From positions 14,295,016 through 14,359,015 of the forward strand of contig NW_024037051.1 of NCBI RefSeq assembly GCF_015706575.1: DNA of 64,000 bases, written 5' to 3'. Made by a program: the position numbers and the translations under genes. Positions within the stretch are counted from its first letter, which is position 1; each line of letters opens with the position of its first letter. The notes below the pieces were generated by a model. The model was not told the origin of the DNA. It saw nothing but the letters and a program-made list of their open reading frames with translations, and ran no database searches. Source of the DNA: Patiria miniata. Taxonomy: Eukaryota > Echinodermata > Asteroidea > Valvatida > Asterinidae. Shown one piece after another: positions 1 through 12,000 of the stretch.

Positions 1-118
1 ACCCGCATGCAAATCGGCAGGTCGATAGACCCGAAACTTTTGGAGAAAATGCCAGAAGTAGCAGCGGATGCCCCTCTTTCGCTTTTGTGCAGTAAGTCCC
101 ATAGGGAGGCCTGTCAGC

Positions 119-225
119 GCCAACCCGCATGGCTCCCATGTATCGCAGCCTGAAGGTACCTTAACCTGGATGGATCTGGACAAACTCGGTACTATTTGAA
201 GCGGATGAATGGGCCAACCCGCATG
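119..225 (-). repeat. Internal 13-bp direct repeat in the left-arm unit
   Basis: GCCAACCCGCATG occurs at 119-131 and again at 213-225, 94 bp apart, and this pair recurs in most left-arm units. In the right arm the triplet change to AGG or GGG cuts the shared word to the 10 bases GCGGGTTGGC. It may be a trace of how the unit was built, or chance similarity. Confidence 0.7.
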
Positions 226-369
226 CAAATCGGCAGGTCGATAGACCCGAAACTTTTGGAGAAAATTTAGAAATAGCAGCGGATGCCCCTCTTTCGCTTT
301 TGTGCAGTAAGTCCCATAGGGAGGCCTGTCAGCGCCAACCCGCATGGCTCCCATGTATCGCAGCCTGAA

Positions 370-1020
370 GGTACCTTAACCTGGATGGATCTGGACAAAC
401 TCGGTACCATTTTGAAGCGGATGAATGGGCCAACCGGCATGCAAATCGGCAGGTCGATAGACCCGAAACTTTTGGAGAAAATCCAGAAGTAGCAGCGGAT
501 GCCCCTTCGTTCGCTTTGTGCAGTAAGTCCCATAGGGAGGCCTGTCAGCGCCAACCCGCATGGCTCCCATGTATCGCAGCCTGAAGGTACCTTAACCTGG
601 ATGGATCTGGACAAACTCGGTACCATTTTGAAGCGGATGAATGGGCCAACCCGCATGCAAATCGGCAGGTCGATAGACCCGAAACTTTGGAGAAAATTCA
701 AGAAGTAGCAGCGGATGCCCCTTCGTTCGCTTTTGTGCAGTAAGTCCCATAGGGAGGCCTGTCAGCGCCAACCCGCATGGCTCCCATGTATCGCAGCCTG
801 AAGGTACCTTAACCTCGATGGATCTGGACAAACTCGGTACCATTTTGAAGCGGATGAATGGGCCAACCCGCATACAAATCGGCAGGTCGATAGACCCGAA
901 ACTTCTGGAGAAAATTCCAGAAGTAGCAGCGGATGCCCCTTCGTTCGCTTTTGTGCAGTAAGTCCCATAGGGAGGCCTGTCAGCGCCAACCCGCATGGCT
1001 CCCATGTATCGCAGCCTGAA
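370..1020 (-). repeat. Higher-order block A, copy 1 (three units)
   Basis: Three consecutive units counted from GGTACC to GGTACC, 651 bp. Unit 1 has ACCGGCATGC in place of ACCCGCATGC and a shortened CTTTGTGCAG. Unit 2 has AAGAAGTAG with an extra A. Unit 3 has CCTCGATGG for CCTGGATGG and CTTCTGGAG for CTTTTGGAG. The same ordered set recurs at 1888-2539 and 2756-3406. Confidence 0.8.
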
Positions 1021-1669
1021 GGTACCTTAACCTGGATGGATCTGGACAAACTCGGTACCATTTTGAAGCGGATGAATGGGCCAACCGGCATGCAAATCGG
1101 CAGGTCGATAGACCCGAAATTTTGGAGAAAATCCCAGAAGTAGCAGCGGATGCCCTTCGTTCGCTTTTGTGCAGTAAGTCCCATAGGGAGGCCTGTCAGC
1201 GCCAACCCACATGGCTCCCATGTATCGCAGCCTGAAGGTACCTTAACCTGGATGGATCTGGACAAACTCGGTACCATTTTGAAGCGGATGAATGGGCCAA
1301 CCTGCATGCAAATCGGCAGGTCGATAGACCCGAAACTTTGGAGAAAATCCCAGAAGTAGCAGCGGATGCCCCTTCGTTCGCTTTTGTGCAGGAAGTCCCG
1401 TAGGGAGGCCTGTCAGCGCCAACCCGCATGGCTCCCATGTATCGCAGCCTGAAGGTACCTTAACCTGGATGGATCTGGACAAACTCGGTACCATTTTGAA
1501 GCGGATGAATGGGCCAACCCGCATGCAGATCGGCAGGTCGATAGACCGAAACTTTTGGAGAAAATTCCAGAAGTAGCAGCGGATGCCCCTTCGTCGCTTT
1601 TGTGCAGTAAGTCCCATAGGGAGGCCTGTCAGCGCCAACCCGCATGGCTCCCATGTATCGCAGCCTGAA
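1021..1669 (-). repeat. Higher-order block B, copy 1 (three units)
   Basis: Three units directly after block A copy 1. Unit 1 has GATGCCCTTC (one C lost) and CCCACATGGC for CCCGCATGGC. Unit 2 has GCAGGAAGTCC for GCAGTAAGTCC. Unit 3 has GCATGCAGATCGG for GCATGCAAATCGG, and ATTCCAGAAG. The same ordered markers occur at 4923-5518. Confidence 0.65.
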
Positions 1670-1887
1670 GGTACCTTAACCTGGATGGATCTGGACAAAC
1701 TCGGTACCATTTTGAAGCGGATGAATGGGCCAACCCGCATGCAAATCGGCAGGTCGATAGACCCGAAACTTTTGGAGAAAATCCCAGAAGTAGCAGCGGA
1801 TGCCCCTTCTTTCGCTTTTGTGCAGTAAGTCCCATAGGGAGGCCTGTCAGCGCCAACCCGCATGGCTCCCATGTATCGCAGCCTGAA

Positions 1888-2539
1888 GGTACCTTAACCT
1901 GGATGGATCTGGACAAACTCGGTACCATTTTGAAGCGGATGAATGGGCCAACCGGCATGCAAATCGGCAGGTCGATAGACCCGAAACTTTTGGAGAAAAT
2001 CCAGAAGTAGCAGCGGATGCCCCTTCGTTCGCTTTGTGCAGTAAGTCCCATAGGGAGGCCTGTCAGCGCCAACCCGCATGGCTCCCATGTATCGCAGCCT
2101 GAAGGTACCTTAACATGGATGGATCTGGACAAACTCGGTACCATTTTGAAGCGGATGAATGGGCCAACCCGCATGCAAATCGGCAGGTCGATAGACCCGA
2201 AACTTTTGGAGAAAATCCAAGAAGTAGCAGCGGATGCCCCTTCGTTCGCTTTTGTGCAGTAAGTCCCATAGGGAGGCCTGTCAGCGCCAACCCGCATGGC
2301 TCCCATGTATCGCAGCCTGAAGGTACCTTTACCTCGATGGATCTGGACAAACTCGGTACCATTTTGAAGCGGATGAATGGGCCAACCCGCATGCAAATCG
2401 GAAGGTCGATAGACCCGAAACTTCTGGAGAAAATTCTAGAAGTAGCAGCGGATGCCCCTTCGTTCGCTTTTGTGCAGTAAGTCCCATAGGGAGGCCTGTC
2501 AGCGCCAACCCGCATGGCTCCCATGTATCGCAGCCTGAA
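1888..2539 (-). repeat. Higher-order block A, copy 2 (three units)
   Basis: Second copy of the three-unit block, 652 bp, starting seven units after copy 1 (1518 bp between the two starts). Unit 1 again has ACCGGCATGC and CTTTGTGCAG, unit 2 CCAAGAAGTAG, and unit 3 CCTCGATGG, CTTCTGGAG and ATTCTAGAAG. Private changes are present too: CATGGATGG in unit 2 and CGGAAGGTCG in unit 3. The following unit also carries CGGAAGGTCG. Confidence 0.8.
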
Positions 2540-2755
2540 GGTACCTTAACCTGGATGGATCTGGACAAACTCGGTACCATTTTGAAGCGGATGAATGGGC
2601 CAACCCGCATGCAAATCGGAAGGTCGATAGACCCGAAACTTATGGAGAAAACTAGAAGTAGCAGCGGATGCCCCTTCTTTCGCTTTTGTGCAGTAAGTCC
2701 CATAGGGAGGCCTGTCAGCGCCAACCCGCATGGCTCCCATGTATCGCAGCCTGAA

Positions 2756-3406
2756 GGTACCTTAACCTGGATGGATCTGGACAAACTCGGTACCATTTTG
2801 AAGCGGATGAATGGGCCAACCGGCATGCAAATCGGCAGGTCGATAGACCCGAAACTTTTGGAGAAAATCCCAGAAGTAGCAGCGGATGCCCCTTCGTTCG
2901 CTTTGTGCAGTAAGTCCCATAGGGAGGCCTGTCAGCGCCAACCCGCATGGCTCCCATGTATCGCAGCCTGAAGGTACCTTAACCTGGATGGATCTGGACA
3001 AACTCGGTACCATTTTGAAGCGGATGAATGGGCCAACCCGCATGCAAATCGGCAGGTCGATAGACCCGAAACTTTGGAGAAAATCAAGAAGTAGCAGCGG
3101 ATGCCCCTTCGTTCGCTTTTGTGCAGTAAGTCCCATAGGGAGGCCTGTCAGCGCCAACCCGCATGGCTCCCATGTATCGCAGCCTGAAGGTACCTTACCT
3201 CGGATGGATCTGGACAAACTCGGTACCATTTTGAAGCGGATGAATGGGCCAACCCGCATGCAAATCGACAGGTCGATAGACCCGAAACTTCTGGAGAAAA
3301 TTCTAGAAGTAGCAGCGGATGCCCCTTCGTTCGCTTTTGTGCAGTAAGTCCCATAGGGAGGCCTGTCAGCGCCAACCCGCATGGCTCCCATGTATCGCAG
3401 CCTGAA
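2756..3406 (-). repeat. Higher-order block A, copy 3 (three units)
   Basis: Third copy, 651 bp, starting four units (868 bp) after copy 2. Unit 1 has ACCGGCATGC and CTTTGTGCAG, unit 2 ATCAAGAAGTAG, and unit 3 CCTCGGATGG, CTTCTGGAG and ATTCTAGAAG. Copies 2 and 3 share ATTCTAGAAG, which copy 1 lacks (ATTCCAGAAG), so these two look more closely related. Confidence 0.8.
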
Positions 3407-4922
3407 GGTACCTTAACCTGGATGGATCTGGACAAACTCGGTACCATTTTGAAGCGGATGAATGGGCCAACCGCATGCAGATCGGCAGGTCGATAGACCC
3501 GACAATTTTGGAGAAAATCCCAGAAGTAGCAGCGGATGCCCTTCCTTCGCTTTTGTGCAGTAAGTCCCATAGGGAGGCCTGTCATCGCCAACCCGCATGG
3601 CTCCCATGTATCGCAGCCTGAAGGTACCTTAACCTGGATGGATCTGGACAAACTCGGTACCATTTTAAGCGGATGAATGGGCCAACCCGCATGCAAATCG
3701 GCAGGTCGATGACCCGAAATTTTGGAGAAAATCCCAGAAGTAGCAGCGGATGCACCCTCTTTCGCTTTTGTGCAGTAAGTCCCATAGGCAGGCCTGTCAG
3801 CGCCAACCCGCATGGCTCCCATGTATTGCAGCCTGAAGGTACCTTAACCTGAATGGATCTGGACAAACTCGGTACCATTTTGAAGCGGATGAATGGCCAA
3901 CTTGCATGCAAATCGGCAGGTCGATAGACCCGAAACTTTTGGAGAAAATCCCAGAAGTAGCAGCGGATGCCCCTCTTTCGCTTTTGTGCAGTAAGTCCCA
4001 TAGGGAGGCCTGTCAGCGCCAACCCGCATGGCTCCCATGTATCGCAGCCTGAAGGTACCTTAACCTGGATGGATCTGGACAAACTCGGTACTATTTTGAA
4101 GCGGATGAATGGGCCAACCCGCATGCAAATCGGCAGGTCGATAGACCCGAAACTTTTGGAGAAAATTCAGAAGTAGCAGCGGATGCCCCTTCTTTCGCTT
4201 TTGTGCAGTAAGTCCCATAGGGAGGCCTGTCAGCGCCAACCCGCATGGCTCCCATGTATCGCAGCCTGAAGGTACCTTAACCTGGATGGATCTGGACAAA
4301 CTCGGTACCATTTTGAAGCGGATGAATGGGCCAGCCGGCATGCAGATCGGCAGGTGGATAGACCCGAAAATTTGGAGAAAATCCAAGAGGTAGCAGCGGA
4401 TGCCCCTTCGTTCGCTTTTGTACAGTAAGTCCCATAGGGAGTCCTGTCATCGCCAACCCCGCATGGCTCCCATGTATCGCAGCCTGAAGGTACCTTAACC
4501 TGGATGGATCTGGACAAACTCGGTACCATTTTGAAGCGGATGAATGGGCCAACCCGCATGCAAATCGGCAGGTCGATAGACCTGAAACTTTTGGAGAAAA
4601 TCCCAGAAGTAGCACCGGATGCCCCTCTTTCGCTTTTGTGCAGTAAGTCCCATAGGGAGGCCTGTCAGCGCCAACCTGCATGGCTCCCATGTATCGCAGC
4701 CTGAAGGTACCTTAACCTGGATGGATCTGGACAAAATCGGTTCTATTTTGAAGCGGATGAATGGGCCAACCCGCATGCAAATCGGCAGGTCGATAGACCC
4801 GAAACTTTTGGAGAAAATCCCAGAAGTAGCAGCGGATGCCCCTTCTTTCGCTTTGTGCAGTAAGTCCCATAGAGAGGCATGTCAGCGCCAACCCGCATGG
4901 CTCCCATGTATCGCAGCCTGAA

Positions 4923-5518
4923 GGTACCTTAACATGGATGGATCTGGACAAACTCGGTCGGTACCATTGAAGCGGATGAATGGGCCAACCCGCATGCAAA
5001 TCGGCAGGTCGATAGACCCGAAACTTTTGGAGAAAATCCCAGAAGTAGCAGCGGATGCCCTTCTTTCGCTTTTGTGCAGTAACTCCCATAGGGAGGCCTG
5101 TCAGCGCCAACCCACATGGCTCCCATGTATCGCAGCCTGAAGGTACCTTAACCGGAGGATCTGGACAAACTCGGTACCATTTTGAAGCGGATGAATGGGC
5201 CAACCCGCATGCAATATCGGCAGGTCGATAGACCCGAAACTTTGGGAGAAAATCCCAGAAGTAGCAGCGGATGCCCCTTCGTTCGCTTTTGTGCAGGAAG
5301 TCCCATAGGGAGGCCTGTCAGCGCCAACCCGCATGGCTCCCATGTATCGCAGCCTGAAGGTACCTTAACCTGGATGGATCTGGACAAACTCGGTACCATT
5401 TTGAAGCGGATGAATGGGCCAACCCGCATGCAGATCGGCAGGTCGATAGACCCGAAAACTTTTGGAGAAAATTCCAGAAGTAGCAGCGGATGCCCCTTCG
5501 TTCGCTTTTGTGCAGTAA
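4923..5518 (-). repeat. Higher-order block B, copy 2 (cut by the gap)
   Basis: Three units, the last cut by the N run. Unit 1 has GATGCCCTTC and CCCACATGGC, unit 2 GCAGGAAGTCC, and unit 3 GCATGCAGATCGG with ATTCCAGAAG, matching block B copy 1 in order. It lies about 18 units from copy 1. Extra private changes (a duplicated CGGT at about 4957-4963, a shortened GGAGGATCTGG at about 5154) show later drift or lower consensus quality near the contig end. Confidence 0.6.
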
Positions 5519-6018
5519 NNNNNNNNNNNNNNNNNNNNNNNNNNNNNNNNNNNNNNNNNNNNNNNNNNNNNNNNNNNNNNNNNNNNNNNNNNNNNNNNNN
5601 NNNNNNNNNNNNNNNNNNNNNNNNNNNNNNNNNNNNNNNNNNNNNNNNNNNNNNNNNNNNNNNNNNNNNNNNNNNNNNNNNNNNNNNNNNNNNNNNNNNN
5701 NNNNNNNNNNNNNNNNNNNNNNNNNNNNNNNNNNNNNNNNNNNNNNNNNNNNNNNNNNNNNNNNNNNNNNNNNNNNNNNNNNNNNNNNNNNNNNNNNNNN
5801 NNNNNNNNNNNNNNNNNNNNNNNNNNNNNNNNNNNNNNNNNNNNNNNNNNNNNNNNNNNNNNNNNNNNNNNNNNNNNNNNNNNNNNNNNNNNNNNNNNNN
5901 NNNNNNNNNNNNNNNNNNNNNNNNNNNNNNNNNNNNNNNNNNNNNNNNNNNNNNNNNNNNNNNNNNNNNNNNNNNNNNNNNNNNNNNNNNNNNNNNNNNN
6001 NNNNNNNNNNNNNNNNNN
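5519..6018. other. Assembly gap of 500 N
   Basis: Exactly 500 N. The round number marks a scaffolding placeholder of unknown true size. Satellite lies on both sides, in opposite orientations: the left arm stops at about unit position 45 and the right arm begins at about unit position 100. Translations that cross this run are meaningless. Confidence 0.99.
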
Positions 6019-9000
6019 AAAAGTTTCGGGGTCTATCGACCTGCGATTTGCATGCGGGTTGGCCCATTCATCCGCTTCAAAATGGTACCGAGTTTGTCCA
6101 GATCCATCCAGGTTAAGGTACCTTCAGGCTGCGATACATGGGACCAGGCGCGGTTGGCGCTGACAGGCCTCCCTATGGGACTTACTGCACAAAAGCGAAA
6201 GAAGGGGCATCCGCTGCTACTTCTGGGATTTTCTCCAAAAGTTTCGGGTCTATCGACCTGCCGATTTGCATGCGGGTTGGCCCATTCATCCGCTTCAAAA
6301 TGGTACCGAGTTTGTCCAGATCCATCCAGGTTAAGGTACCTTCAGGCTGCGATACATGGGAGCCAGGCGGGTTGGCGCTGACAGGCCTCCCTATGGGACT
6401 TACTGCACAAAAGCGAAAGAGGGGCATCCGCTGCTACTTCTGGGATTTTCTCCAAAAGTTTCGGGTCTATCGACCTGCCGATTTGCATGCGGGTTGGCCC
6501 ATTCATCCGCTTCAAAATGGTACCGAGTTTGTCCAGATCCATCCAGGTTAAGGTACCTTCAGGCTGCGATACATGGGAGCCGGGCGGGTTGGCGCTGACA
6601 GGCCTCCCTATGGGACTTACTGCACAAAAGCGAAAGAAGGGGCATCCGCTGCTACTTCTGGGATTTTCTCCAAAAGTTTCGGGTCTATCGACCTGCCGAT
6701 TTGCATGCGGGTTGGCCCATTCATCCGCTTCTTAATGGTACCGAGTTTGTCCAGATCCATCCAGGTTAGGTACCTTCAGGCTGCGATACATGGGAGCCGG
6801 GCGGGTTGGCGCTGACAGGCCTCCCTATGGGACTTACTGCACAAAGCGAAAGAAGGGGCATCCGCTGCTACTTCTGGGATTTTCTCCAAAAGTTTCGGGT
6901 CTATCGACCTGCCGATTTGCATGCGGGTGGCCCATTCATCCGCTTCAAAATGGTACCGAGTTTGTCCAGATCCATCCAGGTTAAGGTACCTTCAGGCTGC
7001 GATACATGGGAGCCGGGCGGGTTGGCGCTGACAGGCCTCCCTATGGGACTTACTGCACAAAAGCGAAAGAAGGGGCATCCGCTGCTACTTCTCTGGCTTT
7101 CTCCAAAAGTTTCGGGTCTATCGACCTGCCGATTTGCATGCGGGTGGCCCATTCATCCGCTTCAAAATGGTACCGAGTTTGTCCAGATCCATCCAGGTTA
7201 AGGTACCTTCAGGCTGCGATACATGGGAGCCAGGCGGGTGGCGCTGACAGGCCTCCCTATGGGACTTACTGCACAAAAGCGAAAGAAGGGGCATCCGCTG
7301 CTACTTCTGGATTTTCTCCAAAAGTTTCGGGTCTATCGACCTGCCGATTTGCATGCGGGTTGGCCCATTCATCCGCTTCAAAATGGTACCGAGTTTGTCC
7401 AGATCCATCCAGGTTAAGGTACCTTCAGGCTGCGATACATGGGAGCCAGGCGGGTTGGCGCTGACAGGCCTCCCTATGGGACTTACTGCACAAAAGCGAA
7501 AGAAGGGGCATCCGCTGCTACTTCTGGGATTTTCTCCAAAAGTTTCGGGTCTATCGACCTGCCGATTTGCATGCGGGTTGGCCCATTCATCCGCTTCAAA
7601 ATGGTACCGAGTTTGTCCAGATCCATCCAGGTTAAGGTACCTTCAGGCTGCGATACATGGGAGCCGGGCGGGTTGGCGCTGACAGGCCTCCCTATGGGAC
7701 TTACTGCACAAAAGCGAAAGAAGGGGCATCCGCTGCTACTTCTGGCATTTTCTCCAAAAGTTTCGGGTCTATCGACCTGCCGATTTGCATGCGGGTTGGC
7801 CCATTCATCCGCTTCAAAATGGTACCGAGTTTGTCCAGATCCATCCAGGTTAAGGTACCTTCAGGCTGCGATACATGGGAGCCAGGCGGGTTGGCGCTGA
7901 CAGGCCTCCCTATGGGACTTACTGCACAAAAGCGAAAGAAGGGGCATCCGCTGCTACTTCTGGATTTTCTCCAAAAGTTTCGGGTCTATCGACCTGCCGA
8001 TTTGCATGCGGGTTGGCCCATTCATCCGCTTCAAAATGGTACCGAGTTTGTCCAGATCCATCCAGGTTAAGGTACCTTCAGGCTGCGATACATGGGAGCC
8101 AGGCGGGTTGGCGCTGACAGGCCTCCCTATGGGACTTACTGCACAAAAGCGAAAGAAGGGGCATCCGCTGCTACTTCTGGGATTTTCTCCAAAAGTTTCG
8201 GGTCTATCGACCTGCCGATTTGCATGCGGGTTGGCCCATTCATCCGCTTCAAAATGGTACCGAGTTTGTCCAGATCCATCCAGGTTAAGGTACCTTCAGG
8301 CTGCGATACATGGGAGCCAGGCGGGTTGGCGCTGACAGGCCTCCCTATGGGACTTACTGCACAAAAGCGAAAGAAGGGGCATCCGCTGCTACTTCTGGCA
8401 TTTTCTCCAAAAGTTTCGGGTCTATCGACCTGCCGATTTGCATGCGGGTTGGCCCATTCATCCGCTTCAAAATGGTACCGAGTTTGTCCAGATCCATCCA
8501 GGTTAAGGTACCTTCAGGCTGCGATACATGGGAGCCGGGCGGGTTGGCGCTGACAGGCCTCCCTATGGGACTTACTGCACAAAAGCGAAAGAAGGGGCAT
8601 CCGCTGCTACTTCTGGATTTTTCCAAAAGTTTCGGGTCTATCGACCTGCCGATTTGCATGCGGGTTGGCCCATTCATCCGCTTCAAAATGGTACCGAGTT
8701 TGTCCAGATCCATCCAGGTTAAGGTACCTTCAGGCTGCGATACATGGGAGCCGGGCGGGTTGGCGCTGACAGGCCTCCCTATGGGACTTACTGCACAAAA
8801 GCGAAAGAAGGGGCATCCGCTGCTACTTCTTGGATTTTCTCCAAAAGTTTCGGGTCTATCGACCTGCCGATTTGCATGCGGGTTGGCCCATTCATCCGCT
8901 TCAAAATGGTACCGAGTTTGTCCAGATCCATCCAGGTTAAGGTACCTTCAGGCTGCGATACATGGGAGCCAGGCGGGTTGGCGCTGACAGGCCTCCCTAT

Positions 9001-12000
9001 GGGACTTACTGCACAAAAGCGAAAGAAGGGGCATCCGCTGCTACTTCTGATTTTCTCCAAAAGTTTCGGGTCTATCGACCTGCCGATTTGCATGCGGGTT
9101 GGCCCATTCATCCGCTTCAAAATGGTACCGAGTTTGTCCAGATCCATCCAGGTTAAGGTACCTTCAGGCTGCGATACATGGGAGCCGGGCGGGTTGGCGC
9201 TGACAGGCCTCCCTATGGGACTTACTGCACAAAAGCGAAAGAAGGGGCATCCGCTGCTACTTCTGGCATTTTCTCAAAAGTTTCGGGTCTATCGACCTGC
9301 CGATTTGCATGCGGGTTGGCCCATTCATCCGCTTCAAAATGGTACCGAGTTTGTCCAGATCCATCCAGGTTAAGGTACCTTCAGGCTGCGATACATGGGA
9401 GCCGGCGGGTTGGCGCTGACAGGCCTCCCTATGGGACTTACTGCACAAAAGCGAAAGAAGGGGCATCCGCTGCTACTTCTGGATTTTCTCCAAAAGTTTC
9501 GGGTCTATCGACCTGCCGATTTGCATGCGGGTTGGCCCATTCATCCGCTTCAAAATGGTACCGAGTTTGTCCAGATCCATCCAGGTTAAGGTACCTTCAG
9601 GCTGCGATACATGGGAGCCAGGCGGGTTGGCGCTGACAGGCCTCCCTATGGGACTTACTGCACAAAAGCGAAAGAAGGGGCATCCGCTGCTACTTCTGGA
9701 ATTTTCTCCAAAAGTTTCGGGTCTATCGACCTGCCGATTTGCATGCGGGTTGGCCCATTCATCCGCTTCAAAATGGTACCGAGTTTGTCCAGATCCATCC
9801 AGGTTAAGGTACCTTCAGGCTGCGATACATGGGAGCCGGGCGGGTTGGCGCTGACAGGCCTCCTATGGGACTTACTGCACAAAAGCGAAAGAAGGGGCAT
9901 CCGCTGCTACTTCTGGGATTTTCTCCAAAGTTTCGGGTCTATCGACCTGCCGATTTGCATGCGGGTTGGCCCATTCATCCGCTTCAAAATGGTACCGAGT
10001 TTGTCCAGATCCATCCAGGTTAAGGTACCTTCAGGCTGCGATACATGGGAGCCAGGGGGTTGGCGCTGACAGGCCTCCCTATGGGACTTACTGCACAAAA
10101 GCGAAAGAAGGGGCATCCGCTGCTACTTCTGGCATTTTCTCCAAAAGTTTCGGGTCTATCGACCTGCCGATTTGCATGCGGGTTGGCCCATTCATCCGCT
10201 TCAAAATGGTACCGAGTTTGTCCAGATCCATCCAGGTTAAGGTACCTTCAGGCTGCGATACATGGGAGCCAGGCGGGTTGGCGCTGACAGGCCTCCCTAT
10301 GGGACTTACTGCACAAAAGCGAAAGAAGGGGCATCCGCTGCTACTTCTGGGATTTTCTCCAAAAGTTTCGGGTCTATCGACCTGCCGATTTGCATGCGGG
10401 TTGGCCCATTCATCCGCTTCAAAATGGTACCGAGTTTGTCCAGATCCATCCAGGTTAAGGTACCTTCAGGCTGCGATACATGGGAGCCGGGCGGGTTGGC
10501 GCTGACAGGCCTCCCTATGGGACTTACTGCACAAAAGCGAAAGAAGGGGCATCCGCTGCTACTTCTGGCATTTTCTCCAAAAGTTTCGGGTCTATCGACC
10601 TGCCGATTTGCATGCGGGTTGGCCCATTCATCCGCTTCAAAATGGTACCGAGTTTGTCCAGATCCATCCAGGTTAAGGTACCTTCAGGCTGCGATACATG
10701 GGAGCCGGGCGGGTTGGCGCTGACAGGCCTCCCTATGGGACTTACTGCACAAAAGCGAAAGAAGGGGCATCCGCTGCTACTTCTGGCATTTTCTCCAAAA
10801 GTTTCGGGTCTATCGACCTGCCGATTTGCATGCGGGTTGGCCCATTCATCCGCTTCAAAATGGTACCGAGTTTGTCCAGATCCATCCAGGTTAAGGTACC
10901 TTCAGGCTGCGATACATGGGAGCCAGGCGGGTTGGCGCTGACAGGCCTCCCTATGGGACTTACTGCACAAAAGCGAAAGAAGGGGCATCCGCTGCTACTT
11001 CTGGATTTTCTCCAAAAGTTTCGGGTCTATCGACCTGCCGATTTGCATGCGGGTTGGCCCATTCATCCGCTTCAAAATGGTACCGAGTTTGTCCAGATCC
11101 ATCCAGGTTAAGGTACCTTCAGGCTGCGATACATGGGAGCCGGGCGGGTTGGCGCTGACAGGCCTCCCTATGGGACTTACTGCACAAAGCGAAAGAAGGG
11201 GCATCCGCTGCTACTTCTGGGATTTTCTCCAAAAGTTTCGGGTCTATCGACCTGCCGATTTGCATGCGGGTTGGCCCATTCATCCGCTTCAAAATGGTAC
11301 CGAGTTTGTCCAGATCCATCCAGGTTAAGGTACCTTCAGGCTGCGATACATGGGAGCCAGGCGGGTTGGCGCTGACAGGCCTCCCTATGGGACTTACTGC
11401 ACAAAAGCGAAAGAAGGGGCATCCGCTGCTACTTCTGGATTTTCTCCAAAGTTTCGGGTCTATCGACCTGCCGATTTGCATGCGGGTTGGCCCATTCATC
11501 CGCTTCAAAATGGTACCGAGTTTGTCCAGATCCATCCAGGTTAAGGTACCTTCAGGCTGCGATACATGGGAGCCAGGCGGGTTGGCGCTGACAGGCCTCC
11601 CTATGGGACTTACTGCACAAAAGCGAAAGAAGGGGCATCCGCTGCTACTTCTGGATTTTCTCCAAAAGTTTCGGGTCTATCGACCTGCCGATTTGCATGC
11701 GGGTTGGCCCATTCATCCGCTTCAAAATGGTACCGAGTTTGTCCAGATCCATCCAGGTTAAGGTACCTTCAGGCTGCGATACATGGGAGCCGGGCGGGTT
11801 GGCGCTGACAGGCCTCCCTATGGGACTTACTGCACAAAAGCGAAAGAAGGGGCATCCGCTGCTACTTCTGGCATTTTCTCCAAAAGTTTCGGGTCTATCG
11901 ACCTGCCGATTTGCATGCGGGTTGGCCCATTCATCCGCTTCAAAATGGTACCGAGTTTGTCCAGATCCATCCAGGTTAAGGTACCTTCAGGCTGCGATAC

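Larger units (their letters stand above)
1..5518 (-). repeat. Satellite array, left arm (minus orientation, divergent units)
   Basis: About 25 tandem copies of the 218-bp satellite, reverse-complemented relative to the right arm. Units run 215-218 bp, averaging about 217 (22 unit intervals between 570 and 5343). Every unit I could read has the ATG state at unit positions 10-12 (seen here as CATGGCTCC), a state not seen in the right arm. Copies differ by substitutions and by 1-3 base indels, for example at the triple C before AGAAGTAG, at TTCTTTCG versus TTCGTTCG, and in the T run before GTGCAG. The variants recur in ordered blocks, so many are true paralogous differences and not random error. 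No coding gene, RNA gene or inserted element interrupts the array. The array runs past the left window edge and stops at the N run on the right. Confidence 0.97.

Noticed and set aside
5519-6018. True 500-bp spacer between two inverted arrays
   Set aside because: The length is a round placeholder, so neither the size nor the content of the real interval is known.
5182-6381. Open frames of 208-399 codons crossing the N run
   Set aside because: Most of their length is unknown sequence inside the assembly gap, and the satellite changes strand across it.
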